Source of the DNA: an uncultured Alistipes sp.
GTDB taxonomy: Bacteria > Bacteroidota > Bacteroidia > Bacteroidales > Rikenellaceae
Direction of reading: 5' to 3'
Length of the DNA: 32,265 bases
NCBI GenBank assembly: GCA_944321755.1
Contig: CALUMM010000026.1
Location: 1-32,265 of the forward strand
The notes beneath the pieces were generated by a model. The model saw only the letters and a list, made by a program, of their open reading frames with translations. It did no database searches and was not told the DNA's origin. This document shows positions 1-8,800 of this stretch, in pieces (the first letter of the stretch is position 1; each line of letters starts with the position of its first letter). A program made the position numbers and the translations under genes.

Positions 1-428
1 ATCCGGTCTCCGGCCTTCACGCCCGCCTTGTCGCTCGGACCCTGCGGAATGACGTTCAGCACGATCACCGTATCGGTAGCCATGTTGAACACCACGCCGA
101 TGCCGTCGAACTCCCCTTCGAGCGGTTCGTTCAACTCGGCCATCTCCGACGCCGGAATGTAGACCGAATGCGGATCGAGCTCGCGCACCAAAAGCGGAAT
201 CACATGCTCCGAAAGCGAATCCATCGACACCGAATCGACATATTCATTCTCGATCAGCGAGAGCGTATAGGTGAGTTTGTTCGTGGGAAGCGTCATGCGG
301 TCGAGCACCCCCTTGAGCTGCGAAGCCGTGGTGTTGCGACCCAGATACTGTCCGAGCAGCAGCCCCGCGACTACGCCCGCCGCCAGCAGCAGCGGAAAAA
401 GAATCGTCTGTTTCGAATTGCGATACAT
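1..428 (-). CDS. S41 family C-terminal processing protease (partial, N-terminal 142 residues)
   Basis: The minus-strand frame opens at the ATG at 428 and runs off the left edge of the window. The visible product starts with a short basic stretch and one hydrophobic segment (about residues 9-26, rich in Leu, Ala, Gly and Val), fitting a membrane anchor or uncleaved signal. A helical region follows with ENEYVDSVSMDSL, then RELDPHSVYIP, then the start of a PDZ domain (EGEFDGIGVVFN, IPQGPSDKAGVKAGDRI). That order is typical of tail-specific (Ctp/Tsp) serine proteases of the periplasm. The Ser-Lys catalytic part lies outside the window and cannot be judged. The start overlaps the stop of the upstream DUF3078 gene by one base (TAATG), so the two are probably translationally coupled. 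Confidence 0.9.
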   Translation of the reverse strand, partial: MYRNSKQTILFPLLLAAGVVAGLLLGQYLGRNTTASQLKGVLDRMTLPTNKLTYTLSLIENEYVDSVSMDSLSEHVIPLLVRELDPHSVYIPASEMAELNEPLEGEFDGIGVVFNMATDTVIVLNVIPQGPSDKAGVKAGDR

Positions 429-1600
429 TACTTGTTCTTGAAGGTATACGTAAGACCCACGCTCAGCAGCGTCTGGGTCTGTACTTCGGTATTCTGAGCC
501 CGGTTATAGTAGAGTTGGAAACTCAGCGTCGTCGTGAGAAACTTCGTGGCCTTGATATCGACCGTATTCGTCCAGCGGACCGTCGGGTGGATCGCCAGGC
601 GCGGTTTCGTCGCCGGATCCTTGCCCTCCTGCTCCCACGCCTCGTAGGCGTGGCGGTACTCCGTATAGTCGCCGATCCGGTTCTGCTGGCTGATGTCCGT
701 AATCCAGCCGTAGAAGGAGTAGATCGTCGTCCGGTAGCGCAGGTAGCCCGTCTTCCCGAACGTCCGGTCGAAGTTGATCTCCACGGACGATCCTCCCTCG
801 TATTTCGAGGTCTCATTCTCGGAAGCCAGACCGTAGGATTCCCAACCCGGCTTGTTGCTGTCCCAACTGTTGTTACGGATCGTCTCGCTCTCCACAAACA
901 CCGCACTCAGGGCCACAGGCGAAATGTTCACGGCAATCGGGAATTTCGGCTCCGGACTCTTGTAAGTCAAACCCAGCGAAATGTCCAGGTAACCCGGAGA
1001 CAGAAACGTACTCTTCATATGCTCGCGCTCCTGCTCGGTACGCGACTTGTAGCCGTTGACGAACTGACTCCGGAACTGGAACGTCGAACCGTAGGTCCAG
1101 TTCTTCGCCAGCGTAAAGGCCGGATTCACCCAGAAAAGAAACTCGTCCTGATTCTTGAACCACACCCCGTTGCTCACCGTCTCGCCATTGTCGTCCGTCG
1201 TCTCGACCTTCATGCGGTTGTAGCCGATTTTGGCCGTGAATTTCGTCTCGATCGAAAAGAGGTTCTTCTTGAACTGGTGCCGCAGGTTGAGCGTCGCAAC
1301 CAGCGCGATGGAGTTGTCACCGCCCGAGACGGCAATCCACGGATCGTTGTAGGACGACAGAGACCCTTGAAGCCCCGAGCTGAACTCCAGATAGTTGCGC
1401 TCCTTGCGGATCGCGGCACGCTCGGCCTTGTAGCGCGCCAGGCTGAAATAGTCCACATCCACGGAGGTGGATTTCAGTTCGTCGCGGAACTTCACGTCCT
1501 GAGGCTCGGCCTTGACCTCGTCGATCGAGATCTGGGCCGCGGCCGGAAGTCCCCAAACCAAAAGAAACATCCCTGCAAGCAGCGCATGAAGACTTTTCAT
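428..1600 (-). CDS. DUF3078 domain-containing protein, probable outer-membrane beta-barrel
   Basis: This 390-residue protein starts with a clear signal peptide (hydrophobic core about residues 4-20, ending PAAAQ at about 23). The rest has many alternating aromatic/polar strands, for example around residues 70-130 and 150-260, and ends with a strand finishing in TYTFKNK. The pattern resembles the Bacteroidota DUF3078 family, which is predicted to sit in the outer membrane and has no settled biochemical function. The ATG at 1600 is chosen because the signal peptide begins there. Its stop shares one base with the start of the S41 protease gene, suggesting one mRNA. A -7-like box lies about 33 bases upstream. 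The family call comes from overall resemblance, not a search. Confidence 0.75.
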   Translation of the reverse strand: MKSLHALLAGMFLLVWGLPAAAQISIDEVKAEPQDVKFRDELKSTSVDVDYFSLARYKAERAAIRKERNYLEFSSGLQGSLSSYNDPWIAVSGGDNSIALVATLNLRHQFKKNLFSIETKFTAKIGYNRMKVETTDDNGETVSNGVWFKNQDEFLFWVNPAFTLAKNWTYGSTFQFRSQFVNGYKSRTEQEREHMKSTFLSPGYLDISLGLTYKSPEPKFPIAVNISPVALSAVFVESETIRNNSWDSNKPGWESYGLASENETSKYEGGSSVEINFDRTFGKTGYLRYRTTIYSFYGWITDISQQNRIGDYTEYRHAYEAWEQEGKDPATKPRLAIHPTVRWTNTVDIKATKFLTTTLSFQLYYNRAQNTEVQTQTLLSVGLTYTFKNK

Positions 1601-1632
1601 ATCCGAAGCGTTGACGTTAGATTTCCAATTTG

Positions 1633-1640
1633 CAAAGTTA
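1633..1640 (-). promoter_or_regulatory. Candidate -7 box for the DUF3078/S41 operon
   Basis: The minus strand reads TAACTTTG here, an exact match to the Bacteroidota -7 consensus TAnnTTTG. No TTTG element is seen at the expected 19-21 base spacing upstream. The predicted start point would leave a leader of roughly 30 bases. Confidence 0.5.
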
Positions 1641-1661
1641 TGAATTTATTTATAAAATCCT

Positions 1662-1669
1662 TAATTTTG
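1662..1669 (+). promoter_or_regulatory. Candidate -7 box for endonuclease IV gene
   Basis: The plus strand reads TAATTTTG, matching TAnnTTTG. It lies about 35 bases before the chosen start and is divergent from the DUF3078 promoter. A matching -33 element is not evident. Confidence 0.45.
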
Positions 1670-1704
1670 TCCAAAGCTTAAAACACAAGAAAAAAACGTC
1701 CGCC

Positions 1705-2553
1705 ATGAAATATTTCGGAGCTCACGTCAGCGCTTCCGGCGGGGTCGAAAATGCACCCCGCAACGCCCTCGCAATCGGGGCCTCGGGATTCGCACTCTTC
1801 ACCAAAAACCAGCGCCAATGGATGGCAAAACCCCTGACCGCCGCCGAAATCGACGCTTTCCGCCGCGCCTGCGACGAGTGCGGATACACGGCCGCACAAA
1901 TCCTGCCTCACGACTCCTATCTGATCAACCTCGGGCATCCCGATGAAGCCGGTCTGGAGAAATCCCGCGAGGCCTTCATCGACGAGATGAAGCGTTGCGA
2001 ACTCCTCGGACTCGACCGCCTGAACTTCCACCCCGGGAGCCACCTGAAGCAGATCTCCGAGGAGGAGAGCCTCGACCGTATCGCCGCGTCGATCAATCTC
2101 GCACTCGAACAGACCCGCGGCGTCACGGCCGTGATCGAGAATACCGCCGGGCAGGGGTCCAACCTCGGATTCCGCTTCGAACACCTCCGCTACCTGATCG
2201 ACCGCGTGGAGGACAAGTCCCGCGTCGGCGTCTGCATCGACACCTGCCACGCCTTTGCAGCCGGATACGACCTGCGCACCGTCGAGGCGTGCGACGCCAC
2301 TTTCGCCGAACTGGAGCGTGTCGTCGGGTTCCGGTACCTGAAGGGAATGCACCTGAACGATGCGATGAAGATCCTCGGCAGCCGCGTCGACCGCCACACC
2401 CCGCTGGGCGAAGGGATGATCGGCATGGAGTGTTTCCGCTACATCGCCCGCGACCCGCGCTTCGATGCCATTCCGCTGATTCTCGAAACCCCCGACGAGG
2501 CCCGCTGGCCCGAGGAGATTGCCCGACTCAAGGGTTTCGCCGAAGAGGTGTAG
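1705..2553 (+). CDS. nfo: Deoxyribonuclease IV (endonuclease IV, AP endonuclease family 2)
   Basis: This 282-residue cytoplasmic enzyme cleaves DNA 5' of abasic sites in base-excision repair. It begins [13 protein letters not shown], the normal family start, so the ATG at 1705 is preferred over in-frame upstream codons. The metal-binding motifs are all visible in order: [58 protein letters not shown] and LILETP. Together they supply the His, Glu and Asp ligands of the three-zinc site. Length is normal for the family (about 280). The gene appears monocistronic: a tandem repeat follows and the next gene begins about 420 bases later. Confidence 0.96.
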   Translation: MKYFGAHVSASGGVENAPRNALAIGASGFALFTKNQRQWMAKPLTAAEIDAFRRACDECGYTAAQILPHDSYLINLGHPDEAGLEKSREAFIDEMKRCELLGLDRLNFHPGSHLKQISEEESLDRIAASINLALEQTRGVTAVIENTAGQGSNLGFRFEHLRYLIDRVEDKSRVGVCIDTCHAFAAGYDLRTVEACDATFAELERVVGFRYLKGMHLNDAMKILGSRVDRHTPLGEGMIGMECFRYIARDPRFDAIPLILETPDEARWPEEIARLKGFAEEV

Positions 2554-2591
2554 AGAAAAAGGCTCAGGCAGGCGGAGGGAGGGGCAGGAAG

Positions 2592-2800
2592 ATTCCGGCA
2601 GCAAAAGCCAAACCGGCAAGTAGACAAGAGCCTGACAGAAAATTCCGGCAGCAAGGACCAAACTGGCAAGTAGACAAAAGCCTGACAGAAAATTCCGGCA
2701 GCAAGGACCAAACTGGCAAGTAGACAAAAGCCTGACAGAAAATTCCGGCAGCAAGGACCAAACTGGCAAGCAGACAAGAGCCTGACAGAAAATTCCGGCA
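2592..2800. repeat. 50-base tandem repeat, about 4.2 copies
   Basis: The string attccggca recurs at 2592, 2642, 2692, 2742 and 2792, giving an exact 50-base period with four full units and a short fifth start. The second and third units look identical; the first and fourth carry a few substitutions (for example caaaagcc for caaggacc, cagacaagag for tagacaaaag). The period is not a multiple of three, so it does not encode a protein repeat. There are no unique spacers, so it is not a CRISPR array. It lies in the gap between endonuclease IV and the WbqC-like gene and could vary in copy number between strains. Confidence 0.95.
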
Positions 2801-2972
2801 AAAAGGTCTGCAGTTCTCGCCATCATCCAGAGAACAAAAAAGAAAAAACCAAAACAAAAAAATCCTACCAATACAGGAATCTGCCCGCCCTCTTCTTGAA
2901 CACCGCCCTCTTCCTGAGTTTCGGCGTCTTTTTCGCCTCCTCTTCCCGAAAAATGTGTAGAATTTCCCGGAT
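2801..2972. other. Intergenic remainder without a recognisable gene
   Basis: After the tandem repeat there is an A-rich stretch (about 2835-2875) and a pyrimidine-rich stretch (about 2886-2950). I see no convincing promoter, terminator or small gene here. Confidence 0.5.
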
Positions 2973-3575
2973 ATGACCATTCTTCCCCTTGCCTACCTTC
3001 CGTCGGTGTCGTACTTCACCTGCCTGCTGCACGACGAATGCGTCGTGGATCTGGGCGAGCACTTCGTGAAGCGATCCGAGCGCAACCGGGCCCGGATCCT
3101 GGCCACGGACGGCGTGATGGAACTCACGGCACACGTCTGCCATGCGAACCGGCCCCGGCAGCCCATGCGCACCGTCCGCCTCGACTACTCGAAACGCTGG
3201 CAGCACCAGCATTGGGGGGCGCTGGTCGCCTCCTACCGTTCGTCTCCCTATTTCGAGCACTATGCCTCCCGTTTCGAACCCTTCTACCGCCGGGAGTACG
3301 GATTCCTTGTCGACTACGATCTCGAACTGCTGGAGATGCTCTGCACGCTGGCCCAGATTCCGTTTCCGCGCCTCTGCGAGACCTACGTCGAGGCCCAGCC
3401 GGGCGATCTGGACCTGAGACCCCGATACGCAAAGGACCCGGTCTTTGTTGCCGAGTCCTATTTTCAGGTCTTTTCCGACCGGATGCCTTTTGCGCCTAAT
3501 TTGTCGTTTGCGGACCTGTTGTTCGCCGAGGGGCCTGCGTCTGTTTCGGTTTTAGGACATTGCCGACGAGGATAG
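2973..3575 (+). CDS. WbqC-like family protein
   Basis: This 200-residue soluble protein resembles the WbqC-like family common in Bacteroidota. Visible family traits are an N-terminal strand and Tyr-rich start (LPLAYLPSVSYF), the HFVKRSERNRARIL segment corresponding to the usual K-x-x-x-x-NR motif, a middle ELTAHV strand, and a C-terminal NLSFADLLFAEGP motif. The family is linked by name to polysaccharide loci, but its reaction is not established, so no substrate is assigned. The ATG at 2973 gives the expected N-terminus. The last 80 bases overlap the 3' end of the convergent GH2-like gene, and the conserved C-terminal motif lies in the overlap. Confidence 0.8.
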   Translation: MTILPLAYLPSVSYFTCLLHDECVVDLGEHFVKRSERNRARILATDGVMELTAHVCHANRPRQPMRTVRLDYSKRWQHQHWGALVASYRSSPYFEHYASRFEPFYRREYGFLVDYDLELLEMLCTLAQIPFPRLCETYVEAQPGDLDLRPRYAKDPVFVAESYFQVFSDRMPFAPNLSFADLLFAEGPASVSVLGHCRRG

Positions 3576-5529
3576 TCACGCTGTCGCACAGATTCCCCGC
3601 TGCAGCCTTCACTTCGACGACGCCCCGCAACGCCACCGAATCGGTCCGGTACTGACAGGGGGCGTATTCGTTCATGACGAGCGTATCGGTTCCTGCCGTG
3701 AGCAGAGGCATTCCGAGCGACGAATAGACCTTGAACACCTGTTTGTTCCCGTCGCGCAGCCTGCGCCGTTTGTCGACGATGTGCAGCGTGGGGGCCTGCC
3801 GGTTCCACATCGCCCTGTAGAGATAGAAGGCATCCTTGTGCTCACGGCGATTGAGGGTAATGAGCCCCGATCCGTTCACACCGTAGGGTCGGCGTACAGA
3901 TCCGTAATCGAAGAGGCTTTCGATCCAAACACCCCAGAAGAGCGAATCATTCTGCAGGTTGCGGGCATACTCTTCATGGAATCGGGTCTGTTTCTCTTCG
4001 GGAAGCCAGTTCGAACGGGGTTCGTCCTGTGTCGTGTAGCTTTTGTGCCCGAGGAATCCCTGGCCGCCGTAGCAGACTCCCGACTTCAGGTAGGACCAGT
4101 TTTTCCGCAGCAGGTCGCGCCAGACGATCACGTCGTCGGTCGAGCCGCGTCTCCACCCCACGGCCTGTTTCCAGACAATCAGGTCGGTGATGAAGTTCAG
4201 CCCCCCGTCCTGATCGCTGCACGCGACGGTCGGACGCGACGGATCCATCGTCCGGGCGGTGTCGTTCAGCCGTCGCAGATAGGGCGTCACGTCATCCCCG
4301 CGCATCCAGAGTTGGGAGAAGATGCCCCACATGACAACCGAGGGGTGGTTGATGTTTTGGGCGATGATCTCCTGGAGCTGCTGCATTCCGTTCTCTTCGA
4401 ATCCGGGCGTTGCGAAATAGGACATGTCGCCCAGGAAGGGGGCGCGGTGGAACGGCATGTCGATCCAGACGAGCAGTCCTTGTTCGTCGCAGCGGTCGTA
4501 GAGGTACTGCGCATGGGGGAATACGGCCGAGCGGATGGCATTGGCTCCGATGTCATGGATCTGCCTGAGGTCTGCATTGTAGTCTTCGGCGACGAGTGTT
4601 CCGCCGGAGAGCGTGTTGTCGTGGTGGAGTTCCACGCCGTGGATGGGGATGCGCGCGCCGTTTATCGTGAAACCGCCTTCTGTGGAGACGCTGATAGCCC
4701 GGAATCCGGTCCGGACAACGACCCGGTCTGCGATACTGTCCTCTCCGATGGCGGCCGTGACGGTGTAGAGCGCCGGGTGTTCGGGGCTCCAGAGTTCGGG
4801 TTTTTCGATCGTAAAGGGTATGGCGACGGGTTTTTCGTCGATTTTGGCTTTCTGACGTTTTGCGAAGACCTGTCGGCCGTCGGGGGCGTTGATTTCGATG
4901 TTGAGCGTGCAGGCATTTTGGCCTTTCGAGGTGAGGTGCACTTCGATTTCGCCTTCGGCGCGTTCAGCCGAGACCTCCCGGGAGTGAACGATCACGCCGT
5001 CCGATCCGAGGTAGAGGGGAGAGATGGCGGTAGCTTCGGTGACGATAAGTTCGGCTTCGCGGTAAATTCCGCCGTACAGGTTCATGTCGGTGGATGTGGG
5101 GAGCACGTCGTTCCGGGAACTGTTGTTGACCATGACGAGCAGTGCGTTGTCGGCTCCGAAGCGGATTTTGTCCGTGACTTCGAAGGTGAAAGCCGTTCCG
5201 CCGCCCCGATGTGTTCCGACGTGGTGTCCGTTCACGAAAACGTCTGCGACGCTCTGCACGCCGTAGAATTTTACGAAGAGACGTTTTGCGGCCCATTCCG
5301 TAGGGATATACATGCCGTTCTGATAGTTCCCCGTGGTTTCGAGCCAGTATCCCTGGGCAAGGGGGTCGGTATTCCAGCTGTGCGGGAGCGTGACATGGCG
5401 TGCGTTGTCGGAGGTTCGTTCGGACTTGAAGAAGAACCGCCACCCTTCGTTGATGGGGAGGACCTCCCGGGCCTGGACCGATGTGGCGGCAAGTCCGGCG
5501 AGCAGGAGCAGCGTTATGTATCGTTTCAT
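3496..5529 (-). CDS. Glycoside hydrolase family 2-fold protein with non-canonical catalytic residues
   Basis: This 677-residue protein has a signal peptide (about 1-20, ending SVQA). It then shows the GH2 order: sugar-binding jelly roll (about 25-180, with LPHSWN, VFVNGHHVGTHRGG and MNLYGGIYRE), an Ig-like domain (about 185-285) and a TIM barrel (about 290-590) containing GVELHHDN, NAIRSAVFPHAQYLYDRCDE, INHPSVVMWG and KDAFYLYRAMWN. Canonical enzymes have a Glu acid/base in a W-x-x-x-N-E segment; here the segment reads WGIFSQ, with Gln406 at the Glu position. The nucleophile region reads GVCYGGQG (around Cys486), where SEYG-like sequence is expected. It may be a binding protein, an inactive homologue or a divergent enzyme. 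A good promoter lies about 90 bases upstream. The gene is flanked by unrelated genes and is not in a recognisable polysaccharide-utilisation locus. Confidence 0.88.
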   Translation of the reverse strand: MKRYITLLLLAGLAATSVQAREVLPINEGWRFFFKSERTSDNARHVTLPHSWNTDPLAQGYWLETTGNYQNGMYIPTEWAAKRLFVKFYGVQSVADVFVNGHHVGTHRGGGTAFTFEVTDKIRFGADNALLVMVNNSSRNDVLPTSTDMNLYGGIYREAELIVTEATAISPLYLGSDGVIVHSREVSAERAEGEIEVHLTSKGQNACTLNIEINAPDGRQVFAKRQKAKIDEKPVAIPFTIEKPELWSPEHPALYTVTAAIGEDSIADRVVVRTGFRAISVSTEGGFTINGARIPIHGVELHHDNTLSGGTLVAEDYNADLRQIHDIGANAIRSAVFPHAQYLYDRCDEQGLLVWIDMPFHRAPFLGDMSYFATPGFEENGMQQLQEIIAQNINHPSVVMWGIFSQLWMRGDDVTPYLRRLNDTARTMDPSRPTVACSDQDGGLNFITDLIVWKQAVGWRRGSTDDVIVWRDLLRKNWSYLKSGVCYGGQGFLGHKSYTTQDEPRSNWLPEEKQTRFHEEYARNLQNDSLFWGVWIESLFDYGSVRRPYGVNGSGLITLNRREHKDAFYLYRAMWNRQAPTLHIVDKRRRLRDGNKQVFKVYSSLGMPLLTAGTDTLVMNEYAPCQYRTDSVALRGVVEVKAAAGNLCDSVTILVGNVLKPKQTQAPRRTTGPQTTN

Positions 5530-5623
5530 GTCAGAAAACGTTTAGGGGTGATAGGGACGTTCCGGAGGCCGTATTTCCGATTGAGGAGATTTTCATGTCG
5601 TGCGGGCTGCCGGGCTCCAACTG

Positions 5624-5654
5624 CAAAGATAATACAACGCGGGTTAAAAACAAA
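5624..5654 (-). promoter_or_regulatory. Promoter of the GH2-like gene
   Basis: The minus strand carries TTTG (5654-5651), 19 bases, then TATCTTTG (5631-5624). This is a full match to the Bacteroidota consensus at optimal spacing. The predicted leader is about 85-90 nucleotides. Confidence 0.75.
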
Positions 5655-5712
5655 CACGGGAGGTCATGGATACGCTTCGGCATCGGGGGTTGAGAATCGG
5701 GATCGGTCTGTT

Positions 5713-5755
5713 AAAAAAAAGACCGGGCGCAGAATCCTTTCGATTCCGCGCCCGG
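5713..5755 (-). terminator. Rho-independent terminator downstream of the large lipoprotein gene
   Basis: Inverted arms at 5723-5736 and 5742-5755 (14 bases, one G-T pair) enclose a 5-base loop and are followed on the minus strand by eight T (5720-5713). It lies about 130 bases beyond the lipoprotein stop and before the GH2-like gene's promoter, insulating the two units. Confidence 0.9.
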
Positions 5756-5885
5756 CGACACCGGCTGACAGTCTCTCTAACTAACGTTGTGTTCCTCTCA
5801 TTTCTCCGGTGGGGGTATAAGTCCTTTTCCGGGCTTTACGGCTTTCGCCGTATCAGTACTGAACTGTTTGCAGGTTCATACCGCG
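5756..5885 (-). other. 3' untranslated stretch of the lipoprotein transcript
   Basis: No gene is seen here. It contains a small perfect hairpin at 5837-5852 (6-base arms; the minus-strand loop is GAAA), which could stabilise the 3' end of the mRNA. The terminator follows immediately downstream. Confidence 0.4.
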
Positions 5886-8800
5886 TTAGTTTGCGGCGGT
5901 GAACGTTACCGGGATTTCGAATACGTGAGCCTTCTTCTGGTATCCGGTCACTGTGCCGGCCTTTTCAATCGGTTCCCAGTCGTAGTTGTAGGTGAACGTT
6001 ACCTTGACGGTAGCCGTGACATCGTGTGCCAGCGTCTCGTTGGACTGCGGGACGGTCAGCACGCCGGTTTCCGGATCAATTGCTACACCCGAGATCATGC
6101 CTTCGTTCTCGATATCGGTCCATTCGACCTCCTCGGCGAAGGTAATCTCGACTCCGTAACCGTTGGCGGCTGCGGCCAGACCCGTCAGTTCGTAATTCGA
6201 TCCGTTCAGGGTGAAGAGTGCGGCGCCCTTGGTATCGATTGCTACGGCCGGGTTGGAGGCGCTGGGCGTCTTGCCGTCGCTGGTGAGAGCCAGTACGCTG
6301 TTGATCAGGTTCAGCGTACCCTCTTTGCTGGAGGATACTTCCACCTTGGCACCGGTGTAGAATGCCTTCCATGCGCTGAATTGGATCGGAACGTTCACTC
6401 TCACTTCGAATTCCTTCGAATCGAGCAGCTCGCCTCTCGAATTCTTCAGTTCGGCAACGACGGGAACCGTGTTCAGGATGCAGCCGTTCCACTCCATATT
6501 ATTGCCGGTGATTGCGGGGAGCGTGTTGTCGCCATAACCCGGCAGGTCCTCCTTGTCGATTGCCAGTCTGAACGAAAGTGTTGCACCGGCCTCCGTTGCC
6601 TCGTCGCTTACGAGGTATGCGTTTCCGAGGATAATATCCTTCAGCGTAAATTCAGTTCCGCTGATGGTGCCGTCGAGATCCATATACTGCGTACTGCCGT
6701 CCGTCTTCAGATACGACGGGTTCGGTTGGAGCGAGTAGATCGTGTTGGTCAGCGTGTACGAACCGGTCATGTTGAGCTTGAAGACAACCTTGCCGTCGCT
6801 GTTGGTTCCTGCGATGTAACCGTTTTGCGGTACATTGTAGACATACGACGGCTGCTTCTGCCAGTCGATACCCTCGCTGTCGAATGCGATGGTCAGCGTA
6901 CCCTGATTGATCCCGACCTCTACACCCAGTACGATCGGAGTAGCATTGAGTTTGGCGGTCTGGTTGACCTTGGAGTAGTCGAGCGTCAGCGCCGAGATGA
7001 ATTCGCCAACCTCTTCCTCTTTGGCAAAGTAGCTGCCAACCTGAGCGTAGAGCTGTTTGTAGAGGGCGTTGGTGAGGGTTACCTTGTAGTCGGCATCTAC
7101 GGTTGCGCCTTCATTCGAGACGGCGTAGGTCATGTCGGGCAGACCCTCGAAGCTTACCGTACCCTTGAATTCCACGTAGGTCTCGATCTCGTCGATTCCG
7201 TTTTCGGCGAGGAGGTGAACATCCTTTTCATAGGAGATGGAGCCATCGCCCGTCAGGTAGTTCTTCATCGTTACGACGAACTGCTGGGCGGATTCCCCGT
7301 TGAGCATCTCCTTGCGGCTGAATGCCAGTTCGATGTCGGAACCGTTCGTAACGATTTCGCTTTCCTGCGGCAGAGGCAGCGTTACGGTGAACTGCGCGGG
7401 CAGTTGGTTGAACTTCTCCCAGTTGATCCGGTCGCTTGCCGGGATCGTGATCTCAGCCTGGTATGTCCCGGCGGTGTATTTGCTGTAGGACCATTTGAAG
7501 TCGAGGTTGACGTTCATGGTCTTGAGCAGGTCGCCCAGGATCGTTACGGTCGAGTAGACCTCCTCCTGTGCCATGGCGATCTTTGCCGAGCCGTTCGAAA
7601 TCGAAGCCTTGTCGGTCAGTTTCAGTGCGTTGCCGACTTCGGCGATCGATGCCTCGCTGCTGTTCTTCACCGTAACGGTCTTGGTTTCATTGCCCTTGGC
7701 GGTTGGGGCGGCGGGGGTTACAACCAGTTGTTTTTGGGTTTTGTAACCGGTCGTGTACTCGATGTTGGTATGCGAGGCCACGAAGGCGAGTTTCTCGGCC
7801 ACATCAGCATCCCAGAGATAAGCCTCGGCAGCCTTCTTCATCGAAAGCAGTTTGTCGCCCTCTTTGTAAGCCAGTCCGTATTGATCCAGCAGGGTGATGA
7901 CCGTACTCATGTCGTTCCAAACGAGGTCATACGCGACACCTTTGGCCGGGTCGTAAGCCGAAACGGGCTCTCCTTCGTCATCCAGACGTGCGAGCACGAA
8001 GTTGTCGCGGACATTGGTCGATTGGCCGTTGGTCGTAAAGTACGGCGAGGTGATTTCGAAACCGTAGGTCTGATTCTCCGCCTCCTCGTTGCCCATCGTG
8101 TTCTCCTGCGAGAGACTCAGCGCCACGGCGTAGGCTTCATTCTGCTTGAGGGCGCCGTAGATTGCTTCGTCGGCCACGGCGGTGAAGATGATCTTGCCGT
8201 CGTCCCACGTTACGTTCTCGTAGGTCAGCGGTTCCTCGTTGGCGCGGGTAATCTTCTCGGGGATGAACTTGGCGGTCACGGTTCCTGCGGCGATCTTTTC
8301 GGCAAGGGGCTGAGCCAGAGCCGCGGGAGCCACGCGGAATGCGATCTTGACCTTGGGACTGGCGGCGAGGTTGATGCGGACATCGTCGTCGTCATTTTCG
8401 GCGATATAGTAGCCTCCGAGGTTCACGTCGTACTCCTGGTTCATGGCCGTCGGCACGAAGACGATCGACTGGATGCGGCCGGAGAGGTCGTCGATAGCGC
8501 TCCAGATCTCCGAGATCTTGGCATCGTATGCTGCGAAGACTTCCGACAGTTTGTTTGCCTGCAGGTAGGTGACATTCTCAGCTCCGAGGTTGGGAACTTC
8601 AGGCGTGTTTTCCTGAATCAGAGCGAGGATGTTGTTGCGGAGTGCATTTCCCTCCTCCTTGACCTGTGCAGCCATAACCTCCGTCATGGCGCCGATAAGC
8701 ATCTCTTGATTCTCAACGAAATAGTTCATCAGGTAGGTGCCCAAGTCGTCACCCAGGATGCCGGCGACGATTTCAGAGACCTTTTCCTCATCCATCTGTT

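Noticed and set aside
2592-2800. CRISPR array
   Set aside because: Units are contiguous with no unique spacers, and no cas genes are present.
1678-2871. A long minus-strand open frame with Cys-rich repeated peptides over the 50-base repeats
   Set aside because: It lies antisense to endonuclease IV. The repeat period is not a multiple of three, and all three minus frames happen to be open through it. This is a composition effect, not a gene.
3781-5784. A 667-codon plus-strand open frame opposite the GH2-like gene
   Set aside because: It is a shadow frame. The minus strand has a signal peptide, GH2 domains and a promoter.
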